Below the pieces are notes generated by a model, which was not told the origin of the DNA, made no database searches, and saw only the letters and a list, made by a program, of their open reading frames with translations. A stretch of 64,000 nt of DNA from Gyrodactylus bullatarudis (Eukaryota; Platyhelminthes; Monogenea; Gyrodactylidea; Gyrodactylidae). The stretch lies in the NCBI GenBank assembly GCA_012064415.1, contig SSNU01000006.1, positions 118,635 to 182,634 of the forward strand. Direction: 5' to 3'. Below are positions 1-12,100 of this stretch, piece after piece. Every line of letters starts with the position of its first letter. Positions within the stretch are counted from its first letter, which is position 1. A program made the position numbers and the translations under genes.

Positions 1-120
1 TCACCTGTATGAAATTAACGAATCAGAATTTTTTTTGTCAAATATTGTTTCACTGGTAAATCCTGTATTCTTTCTTCATTGAGCAATAAAAAAGTATTTC
101 TTTATATTTCTGAGGTCAAA

Positions 121-184
121 TTATATAGGCCGGTCTAATGCATCGAGGTACTTTTCATCGAGGAATCTTGGAACAATTTTTTGT
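121..184 (-). CDS. SLC4A11: SLC4A11-like terminal coding exon
   Basis: Last coding exon. The acceptor is a cag at 187-185, and one base completes an Arg codon begun in the upstream exon. It encodes [17 protein letters not shown] plus a few residues and a TAA stop at 121-123. The motif K-I-V-P-x-x-x-x-x-K-Y-L-D-A-L-D is the usual C-terminal cytoplasmic tail of the family. The 3' UTR continues beyond the window edge; no clear polyadenylation signal is visible in the remaining 120 bases. Confidence 0.92.
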
Positions 185-3100
185 CTGAAAAAATATATCA
201 GTTTAATACTGATTGAGGAAATTTTCATCAATCAAAATAATTACCGTATGAATATTTGGAAGATCAAGATAATTGGAAAGCACATCTTTACAAAGGGCTG
301 GTCCATTAGACTAACCACGCATAAAGAAGCCAATTGTATTAGTTGAAGTATTGTAAATAAATGAAGTTTACGTTGAGGTACTCTTCGTATATAATGCGAG
401 GGTGGATATGCAGCCTGAAAATATATTAAAATTTTGAATAATTATGATTAAATTAATGCAAGTACCAAGATATGCTTAGAAATTAATTTATAGCTAAAGA
501 GAGAATCATCTCAAGATTATAGTGGAGTTAAGATTTTCGTAATGTGTTTTAAATATTTTTAATCATGATCGTTACTTTAAAGTAAAGTGATGAAATAATA
601 ATATTTTATTTACTTGTTCTGTGAAAAATAACATAATTCTTTCAAAGAGTTGATTATCATTTACTGCTGTTACAGCCATATAGACAAATAAACCATTAAG
701 AACCGGCCTTGGTATGTATTGAAGTGGATACGGTAACATGAATATAGAAAATGCTATGCCAATGTGAGAAAGAATACTAGTTAGCCTTGTTTCGCGTACT
801 CTGACAATCCTTTAAATAGTAAATTTATATTTATGATAACTCAATAGTTGTTGACTATCTCTGTGAACAGTTTTAGCTTACGTCTGTTGGACGTGGTGTC
901 CCATATCAATTCTTTCTTCCATATCTGCTAGCGCCCTCACATGGAGAGGTGAATGTGGCAATGCTCCGTGCAACCATGGTAAGCTGAACAGGGAGAGGAT
1001 AAAATTGATCACTCCAATGACCATCAAATCCCAGTGATAGGCTGCACCCTTTTTCAGTCTAAAATTTGATTGATTAGGTAAACGTTTTCATGAGAACTAC
1101 AAATGTAGAGAGTAAATTTAAGAAATTATTCAATTTCAAACCTTGTTCAGATTAAAAAGGATCCTACTACACGTTAGATGGTGACGAAAATCTGAATAAA
1201 GAAACAGGAGTAGATAAAATTCGTCAATGCAAAGAGGGTAGAGATTTGATGAGATTAACCCTTCATGAATTATCGCTCAAAATAATAACTATCTAAATAT
1301 TACAATAGAGAGTAGATTGAGCAATCGAAATCGACAGCTCTGTTTCTCGACAAATAGAAACAGAGAATGTCATTCAGGACAAAGGCTTTTTCAACTACGC
1401 TGGAATAGAACTCACAAGAATGCAAAAAGAAATACTCTCACTAGGTCCTAATACCTGCGTCCCAAAGAAAACAAAAAACACAGAAGATAAAGCTGCTTTC
1501 GAAAAATTAGCGTGGGATCTATCTGAAACAAATAGACTTAAAGAAGGGGCAAATCTGGAGAATATCAAAATAGATCTTCTCAATACATACAAAAATTACA
1601 GTAAGAAAAAGAATATAAGCAACAAACTAAAACGGGAACACTGGGAGGCGCTGAAGGAAATAACAAACAATAGAGACTTAGTCCTGGCAAGACCAGACAA
1701 GGGGAGAGGTTTAGTAATAATTAAGAGACAGGATTATATTCAATCAGGATGTGAATTTCTTTCGGATGAAACGAAATTTGAGAAAAGTGAAGAACTCAGG
1801 GTAAATTACAAAATAGGCGACGAAGAAAAAGAAATAGAAAAGATTGGAAAGAATCTTCATAGAAGAGGGTTGATAGATAGTTTCACAATGAATTCAATAA
1901 TCAGGAAAAATTCTTCAATTTCCAGATTATATTTCCTACCAAAGACACATAAGATTGACCCAGAGAACCTTCCAAATGTATTACCAATGAGACCAATTCT
2001 AGATATGTCAGCCTGTCCACAGCATTTTCTAGCAAAATGGCTTCAAGATGTTCTCAGACCAATTCATGAATACTACAAAAGACATGTTGTGAAAGACGTA
2101 TTCGAATTTGTTGACAAAATGAAGAATTGCAATGTCGGTTCTAGAAAGATGGTATCGTTTGATATAACATCACTTTTTCCTAATATTCCTATTGAAGAAA
2201 CTCTGAACATAATAGGTTCATATATCGAAAACAACAGAAATGATTTCATAATGAGTGGAGAAGAAATTGTCGAAATGGTCAGAAAATGCTGCACAAATAT
2301 TCCCCTATCTTTCCAAAATGAAATCTATTTTCAAAGAGATGGAATAGCTATGGGATCACCACTGAGCCCAATACTAGCGGACATTTTTCTTGGTTTCTTA
2401 GAAAAACACAGAATGCAAAACATCATCAACAGATATACAGACATGTACATCAGATACGTAGATGACACTTTCATAATAATGAAACAAAATGCTTCTATTT
2501 CAGAATTCCATAGAGAGATGAACTCAATTCATCCTAACATCAAATTCACAAAAGAAGAAGAAATAGAAGACACATTGAGTTTCCTAGATGTAAAGCTAAC
2601 GAGAAAACCTGACGGAACCCTTAAAAGAAATATCCACCATAAGAAGTCAGACACTGGAAAATATCTACATTTTTCAAGTTTCTGTCCAAAAAGTTACAAA
2701 ACAGGTTTAATTATTGGCTTAATCAAGAGGACCAAGAGAATTGTCAGCGAGGAAGAATTCCTAAAAGAAATTGATGAGATAAAAGAAAGACTCAGAGAAA
2801 ACGGATATCCTCAAAATTTTGTTCGCAAATATATAGAAAAGGCTTTAGAAGATGAAGCAAACAACCAAGAAGATATTCAAGAGGAACAAAATGATGAAAC
2901 CATCCGGATCTATGTCAAATTATCGTTCAAAGGAGATGGCTTTAGTCATGATTTAAGAAGGAAATTGACCAAATTTGTAAATGAAAATTATAATGATATA
3001 CAATTGAAGGTTGTATTCAAAACCACAAGTCTATTCAAATTCCAACTTAAAGATAAACTAGAACCATCTGAGCAATCAAATCTCATTTACAGTTTCCAAG

Positions 3101-6100
3101 CTACATGTGGAGCCAAATACATAGGAAGAACCCAAAGACGTCTAGCCGTTAGGATAAAAGAACACGTCAACAGAAAGAATTCCTCAATTAAAAAGCACCT
3201 AGAGCAATGTGGTTGTGAAGCAAAAGAACCATTTACATGATTTGCAGTTGCCTTGGCCCAATTGATTTTTAATTTTTCTTTTCTACATCTAATAATAGAG
3301 AAGTTTTTTGGTTTTTCATCAATTGGAAGTGTTTCAAGAATTTTACAATTTCATTAACATAAATTTCATTGAACTAATATTTATAATCATTTTATTGAAC
3401 CAGGATTAGAGATTGATAAGACCTGGCGAAATATATATTTCTCTAATTAAAAAAATTCGTTTTTTATACTGACAATAATAGAAAATAGGTTTTCGTATTT
3501 TTTAAAATAGAATTCCTTTTTGTTAGGTAATTCGGGTTAGTTTTTATTGAGTTTTTTAAACTTCAAAGTGGTGTGTACAATGTACACTGTACATCAGGAA
3601 GAAAAATGAAGGGTTGAGGTATTGAGAGGATACCTAACCCATAAATAAGAAAAAGAAAGCAGATCATAGAGATGGAAAAAAGAGCCTGTACTACTGAATG
3701 AAGTATAAATATCTTGTATAAAGAAAGAAGATGCTGCCAGTTATTTTCATATACTTATCAGTGTGATAGATGCCGCTTAAGTAATTGACCAACCACAATT
3801 GTAATAAAGTTGAATCAATAATTTTAAAACATTCCTTTTTCAAATTTGTACTTATATCGCATGTATCACACTGATGAGACCGATTATGTTCAGGACAGAT
3901 CAAACCATGAACGCATCTACATTTTTCAACATAAAAAAATTCCAAAAACGATTCAATGGAATTGCTTCTTTGCTTTTTTATCCTGGTTTTGAGAAGCTCT
4001 GAATTCTGTTACGATTCGAGCATCAGATACTGTTTGAATACCGGAAAATTCATGCAAATTAACTATTTTTGCAATGGTCTTGTCTCCACTAAATGATGAT
4101 CATTTTCGTATTTACTACAATATTAAACAAAAGTGAAATATTTTATAACTATACCTAATAAAAATTAATATTGGCTTTCATAAAATTAGTATTTCCATCT
4201 TAATTTATGAGGAAAATTCAAAAGAACGTTTTAAAAGAAAATCGATCAAGAGTTGTCAATAAAATCTTTCAATCTAAAAAATTTTGAAACCGCGCAATAT
4301 ATACCTCGTTTGGATCCTCTCAATGAGTAGAATAACGAGTCGAAAATCTAGTCCTAATGAGTATGCCTGAAATAAAGGTCTCAAAATTTGTGAAAATAAA
4401 TGGCATCACCTTCTTTCTTTTTTGAATATCACTTCGGTGAGTCAGCTCAAAACCAATGTTTATTACTTAACTCATACTACTTTTGTTTTCATTTATTTTT
4501 TTGTATAGGAGGAATAGACAAAGTTGAGCAATATATAATCATGATAAATACATTGAAGTTATGAATAAATTAAATAAATTAAGTGGAAGTGAGCATAAAA
4601 TTACAAAATCGAAAATATCAATAGATTTCTACAAATACAGTTAAAATAAAAAATTCACTGTATTATCGTGTTATTGTTATTACTTCTATTGTTATGTACT
4701 AGTATTGTAACACATAAAGTATATTTTTATATGATATTCTACTGTTGAATGTTTTTTTTACGGGAAATCAATAAATTTGCCTACTGCTATGAATAAAAAA
4801 CGTTGATGTAATTTACCTATTGAGATCAGGTTCCATTGGCAACAACAAATATCAACTAAACATAAAATTTTTATCTTTTAATGTCGGAATATAGCTGGCT
4901 GGTGACAAGAACAAAGAATTGAGAAATAAAGAAAATTTCAAACAAAATTTCAGTCATTGGAACTGTTAGACTATTCTTGATTTACCTGTTCAATCTGTTT
5001 GAATCTGTTAACAAAAGTTTTTGATCAGTAGTATCATTTCAAATCAACGAAAATCTCGATAAAATTTAAAGAATAAATATTATTCGAAATCATTCAAATC
5101 AACAAAAGCAGACTTTATCAAAACAGTACCACTCTTTTTCTGGGAGGCACATAATTATACAAATACCGAAGAGTCTGGAAGAGACTTTGACATTAAACTT
5201 GTCATCAGTCAGATCAAATAAACTTCTACCCTGTTCAAACATCGAAAAAAAGGTTTTTTGGCTAAAATAATGTCCAAATTTCCACTTTTTTTGAATTTTG
5301 AAAATTATATATATTTTTGAACATGTCTGAGTGAATATTGTTTTGGAAAAATAATATTTTAAAAGTGGTATATGGACTATTGGAAAATTAGAATATGAAA
5401 ATAGATCTGTGGGAACTAAACTTACAAGTAGTGTATGCTTTTTATGAAAAAATCGTTAGAGCATATTATATATATATTATGTATAGGCGCCTAAAAATGA
5501 ATTTTTAGGTCAAATTTCTTGAGGCCCTGATTAGCTAAGGCCACCAAAGTTCAGGTTAAACTACCTTAAATCATTATTAATTATAATTCTCAATATTCAA
5601 GCAGTTATTAAAAGGAAGAATCGAAATTTCCCTTTCTAACGATAATCAATGATTATTAATCATGAACTCATAAAAATTATGGATCTATCAAATTTTTCTG
5701 ATGCCTTCTATTAGGAAGTACATAAAATAATTTGAAATTTTAATCAATTACCTCGAGCATAAAACAGTAAAGTATTTAAAACGTTTACATATCTGAGTAA
5801 ATTGAGCAGATTTGATACACTTGAATACGCTTTGAATTTTTGTAAAAACATGGATTATGCACATCAATATGAAAGTAATTATGATCAGCAATTGACCAAT
5901 TATTTTTAAAAACCTGGAATTTGGGTATTTTTCAAAATTTCAATAGAATTTAAATCATATTCAAAAAATAATATCTAAAAATTTGAAAAATAGTATCTTT
6001 TATTTTAGGGTATTATTTTAATACTTAATCCCAAAGTAATCAAAAAATCTCATGTGAACTACTTACAAGTAAACAGAATAAAAATTTGAAAAATCAATTA

Positions 6101-9100
6101 AAGATGAAATTTATTACAATTGTAAATTTAATTTAACGAGAACATCGAAATTATTTCAAAATGATTATCTTCAAAGCTAATTTCTTGCTTGATATTAATC
6201 ATCGCTGTATTACCTCAAAAATGTGGATTTAGATCATTGATATTAAAAAAATACTTTCAAGATCTTTTAGCCCTGATATCATTATAAAAAATTGATTATT
6301 TTCAGAACAAAGAGGATAGCAGGTTGATATGAAATAAGCCTCTTAACTTTTTGAGGTTCAAATTATAGAATTTTAATTTTAGTTGATAACATAATTAATG
6401 AACTCGATTATCTCACTTATTAGCCGGTGAATTGACCATTGCTGAGGCAATATTCTGTTCCATAAAGAATAACAGGGAGAGTGGAATTGCAAAGCCAAAG
6501 GCCATGAGAAAATCATTTGATGATAGCTTTCTAAGATTGATGATTTGAAACTTGAAGGGTACCTCATCAATTTTGAATCTTTCCACTAAAAGCAACATGA
6601 TTAAAATTAAATTTTTATTCATCCTAATATGATAAATTATCATTGATAATATGTAATTTACATATTATTGCAAAATGAAGTTATCTTTGATTTTCTTCAA
6701 TCAAGACAAATAAACGCGAATTTGACCAGAAGAATAAGTCATCCTACAATTGCTCGAAAAATATGAAGCTTACTTTAAGATTAAACGAATGTTTCAAAAA
6801 ATCATGTGATACCTTCGTAAATCAAGGGATATATATTCAAGAGGATCCACAACGCCCACAAGGACGAGATCAGAAAAACAATAATTATTATAAGGTTGCC
6901 ATGCTAGTTTGTGTTTGATGAACTCGTCGTACCACTGAAGAAGACATGAAGACAATCACCGTCGAAAAATGTGGATGACTAATACTACAATAGATATACT
7001 TGAATTCTTAAAGGTGGAGAATCATGATGTTAGGTCTATTCGAGCCTATGATTTAGTAAAAAACTAACAATACCGAATATATATCTTAAGATATAAGAAT
7101 TCAAAATCATCTGGAAATGATAGAAAATTCCTGTGTGTAACTGCAGATTAGCCTAAATAATAGATCTGACGGAAGATTTCTCATCACTAAGTTTCTGTAT
7201 CACTCATGCCATGAAGTAAGTACTTTTATGAATTTTTAGAACATGATTAATAACACGGGTGGTGATGCGAAAGTTATTTCGAGGAGATTTTTATCAGACA
7301 ATGCGTTTCTGGTGCGAAATTTCATGCTGATTCCGAATCTTGCCTTTAAATTTAAATTCACAGTCCAGAAGCTGAGTTATAGACACATATGCAAATATGC
7401 ACAATTCTCTAGGTCTTAAGTTGTGAAATGTCCTTTTTATCGGATATTATTGATAACATAGCCACAAAATTAGTATCAATGAAAAGAAGAATAGATAAGG
7501 AATCGAATGGTAACCGTTTTATAGGTATCATCCAATTAACTGTCCCCGTAAGAAAGCGCAGAAGTAAGATACAGTCAATAACCAAGAGAGAAACAAGAAT
7601 AGTGGAATGACAAATCAGACGTAGCTTCTCAAAAATAGTGGAATGATATGGTGTATTCGAAGGTATATAAGGCAATTTCATACCCTCACACACATCCATG
7701 TGTTTGACTCAGAATCTTAACATTGAAGTATAGGGAGGGTAATTATGATTAAGTCGTATGCAATGAAACCAGTAATTAGCAATTGAAGTTAATTTTTTAA
7801 CATTACACAACAGAAAACAAGAGAGTTTACATGTTTTTCAAGGTTTATGATATGAGTCATATCTTATTTTTCATTATTTTGTGTAAAATTGATAGAGTAC
7901 TTTTTTTCCATCTTGGATCAACTGGTCAGGATGAAAAAATTTTCTTCTTGATCTGATCTAATTTCGAAGAGAAATTTTGTGTTGTCAAAATTAGAATCTC
8001 TTCGAAATTAGATCAGAATACACCATATCATTCCACTATTTTTGAGAAGCTACGTCTGATTTGTCATTCCACTATTCTTGTTTCTCTCTTGGTTATTGAC
8101 TGTATATGCGAAATTTTTATTTTCATTATATGTTGATCTAACAAATGAATCTGATTTACTCAAAAACTGAAAAAGGGATTTTAGTTTTTACGACAATCTT
8201 GAATAAAATTTATTTCTCTACAAAATTGTATTCAATCATTTTTTATAATTACCTCAAATTTCGGGAGTTATTAGCTAATTTCATTTGCTAAATTCTAAAT
8301 TCTTGCTTTATTCTGATTGGTTCATATAAAACATAAATTAGCCAATGAAATAAAAGTTTATTCAAATTTTCTTCACAAATACAATAGATCATGATAAATT
8401 CGATATTTTTATGAATGAATTTACATGTGTATTTTATTAAATTTTTTAAGTTATAAAAGTTTATATCAGACTGTAATTTAAAAAAAGGCTTAAACTGTTT
8501 AAAGGGGTTAAAAAGTTGGCATATTTACATCGTTACTTTACGTCTAGACAAATACTAATGTATTCGGTTTTTTTTCAAGCCTACACATAAATAAAAAAAG
8601 GATGGATTTTTTATTCAATTTTATATACCTGGTCTCTTGATGTGTCAGGCCTTTCCTTTCCTGTTTTCCTATTGTCTAGGTAGCAGGTCCTGGAATCATC
8701 AAATAGTATTTTATTTACCATCGTTATGAAATCATGTAATGTAAATTTATATCATAAATTCAATTCTAATGAACGATAGAGTCTTCCTTTGCCGTAATGA
8801 TAAGGACAAATTTTGCTACATATGTGGCTATTTTTACGAAAATCGAAAAATGTTCCCAATAGACGATGAGCTTCGTTTAAGAACTCAAGACTACTTTGGT
8901 CAGCCTGCTAACGCCGAGAGAATTTTTTCCCCATCTTCTGCATGTAGGACATGCTACTCAAAAATCATATATCCAGAACGTTCATCAAAAAGGAGCCGAA
9001 TCAAAACATGGTCTGAACCTTTTAACCATGAGGAAGATTCCTATTTTTGCAGAACAGTTGTTTTGGCAAGAACAAAACCTTGCCAGTATGTAAGTTTTTT

Positions 9101-12100
9101 AGGTTTTTCTTTTGTATTATTCATCTAATATTAATTTTTTCAGAATTATCCCGATGTAAGAACATGCAGGGACCTCCCAAGGATGGACCGACATGACCCT
9201 GTTCCTGAAGAGAATATTCCTGAGGAACCAAACCATGAAGGAGCTGACGAACCTGACAGCAGTGGGGAAAATGCCAATCTGCCTTCCATATCAGTTCGTT
9301 TAACTCAGCAAGATCTGGATGACTTGATAAGGACGGCCAAATTATCCAAAAAAAGCAGTTATCATTGGTCAAAAGCTTGTGAGTAAGAAGTTTAATGGAC
9401 GAGGTGTTATTTATTCCCATCATAAGAATAGAGATAAGGATTTTTATGAAATTTTTAGCTATGAAAATAATCTCCTCTATTGCAATAATATACCAGAGTT
9501 ATTTTTTAAATTGAATTTCAATTTTGAGCCAGACAATTTAAGGCTTTTTATTGATTCTTCTAATCGAAGTCTCAAAGTTGTTCTATTGGATATTATGAAT
9601 ATTCTTCCAGGTATTGCTTACTCGAGAGACTTGAAAGAATCTCGAGAGACAATAGAAATTATATTAGATAGAATAGACTATTACCAATATAATTTCTTAA
9701 TAGTCGCAGATTTCCTTATAATAGGTTTTTTAACTGGAATCCAAAGAGGAAATACTTTAAACCCCTGTTTTTTGTGTTTGTGGAACTCAAGGGATAGGGG
9801 AACGCATTATGATCCTCATTACGTTCCTCAGTTAAGACAACCTGGTATAGGGAATAACAGAACTGCAGAGCCTCTGGTAGAAGAGAATAAAATTCTACTA
9901 CCACCTTTGCATATTAAACTAGGGGTTTTTAAACAATTTATTAAAGCCCTAGTTAGAATAAATTCAGACAGTTTGAATTTTCTATATGAAAGATTCAGCT
10001 ATCTAAGTGTGGCTAAAATTACATTGATTATAAACAATCGGAAAAGTTTGAGCCAACAAAATGAAGAACCTAAGAAGAGAGTATAATTTCAATTTTTAAA
10101 AATATTATAAGACACTGTTATTTTCAACCAATTAAATTTTTTTGATAAATAAAAATTCAAAAGAAAAAATAATCATTTATTAAACATCACTAAAATCGAA
10201 ATTATTAAAAATCCACTACATGAAATATAATGAGCAGTACACTTTTTAAAAATATCTATTGGTGTATTCCACATTTTGTGTACATACATGAAAATATTCC
10301 CACTTCCACTACAAAAAATACGAAAAAACGATGTATCCCACATAAAATGCAAATCTATCCCACATATTTTGTAAATATTCCTAGCCTCATGATATAACCT
10401 AGACTCTCATATTTGTAATATTTCTTATTCTTACAGATAAACAAGCGTTCCAGAGAAATCGTAGTTTTAGTGGTCGTAGCGATGGCCTCAGAAATTACAA
10501 TTCAAATAACGCTAACTACTCGAATCACTATAACTCTAACAACTATTCCACCAGATACAGATCATCGAGATAAAATCATTATTATTAATAAACTCCTTGT
10601 ATTACGAACCACATGTCTTCTCCTATTATATCACTTCACAACATTTTTTGCAATTAACCCTCATAAAAATTATAGTGATTGTTATAATGATTATTACGGG
10701 TGGGGGTGGGGTCGTACGAACTTGATCAAGTTTAACTTTTCTGGAATAAAATTTTGTGCTGATTTCAGATCTGCTTTCAGAATCGATATAATATCAATTA
10801 AGTACATTGAGATACTCAAAATTAGCAATTTTTGGTTTTTTGGCCATAGCGGCCAAAATATTAACGCTAGCGAAATTCTGAAAGCAGATCTGAAATCAGC
10901 ACAAAATTTTATTCCAGAAAAGTCATGATCTTATAAAATCTTTTTCCAAATCACTAATTATTATAATCAGAATTACAGTATTAGAGTAATAACTCTGATA
11001 ATATAATTCATCACAAAAAATACATCTGCACATAAGTTTGGAACAAAAATCAATGAGTTACTTAAGGAAAGCATTATTGGTGAACATATGAAACATTGTG
11101 TTACCAACTCATACTCTGCAAAAGATAAGATAAAGAGGTAAATATAATTCTGATTACTATAACAATCACTATAATTTTTATAATCCTTATTCTTTAAGAA
11201 ATACTAAACCTTTCTCTCTTTTTCTTCAGATAGACCAATACAAGCCAGAAGAGAACATAGTCAGGTAGCAAGCGAACAACGTTATTGTCAATTTTAACAA
11301 ATATCTTCGTTAACCACTTTTTGGTTTGAACTACATGTTTGTGAAAATAAAAATCAGACAAAAGTGCTTTAATAATGAAAAATAGAATCATTTATAAAAT
11401 GCAACTCAGAAATTGCAAATTATAACTAGTTGGTATAGAATAACTTTTTTAAATTCCAATATTGTCCATTTCATAATGGAGGGTATCTTGGGTCTTTGAC
11501 CAACAAGCCATCTAGATCTAATTTTAAGCGATCTACTAGTTGCGGAAAGGCCGATCAATAACTAACGGTAATTTAAGCTTTCGATTTCCATAACAAAAGA
11601 GACCATGATATCATATTTTTATTTGTTTCGTAACTGTCTTTTGAAATTAGCTCTATGTCAAGCTCGAATAGGAGGGAATTGTTATATGGTTGAAATTGAT
11701 CAAGGTTTCGAAAAGAAACATAACTTGAGACGTATGCTGCGAGATGAATGGATTCTTGGCACCTTCAACTGGAAAAAGTTCGCCAAGCAATTGTTACCAG
11801 TAAAAATCTCCCAAGACTTCGCTGCTGCTCGTCTTTGCCTTCGCCAACCTCAGAACATCTCCCAGTCTTTTTCTCAACCGAGTGCCAGTCCAATAACTAT
11901 CAGACTGAATCTACCTACTTAGTAATGTCTTTTTCGCATTTCCGGCAACTCTGCCTCTCAATGAAACATCATATCTTCGACTCTGGATTTAATACTGACC
12001 TTTTCCACTTCCTTATCCTTATTTCTGCAAGAATATTAAAAAACTGCATTAATGCTACTCCTTCAGTATCTCAAAACCTATTCGAAAGCTCCATCAGAGA

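Noticed and set aside
1395..2294. Minus-strand open frames across the PLE
   Set aside because: They are antisense frames of the PLE ORF, which has clear reverse-transcriptase motifs.
6813..6960. Reading [18 protein letters not shown] as a Cys-loop receptor-like exon (W-x-D-x-x-L-x-W-x-P)
   Set aside because: The frame closes soon on both sides, the expected downstream motif is absent, and the same bases are better explained as a transporter exon.
7409..7699. Minus-strand frame considered as the missing SLC4A11-like exon
   Set aside because: Some residues (EKLR, hydrophobic run) vaguely fit the expected segment, but there are no splice sites in the needed phases; the 6813-6934 stretch fits phase better.
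11245..11286. Hammerhead-like reading of the short repeat (GAA, ACAA/UUGU stem)
   Set aside because: No CUGANGA core and the stem does not start at the required position after GAA.
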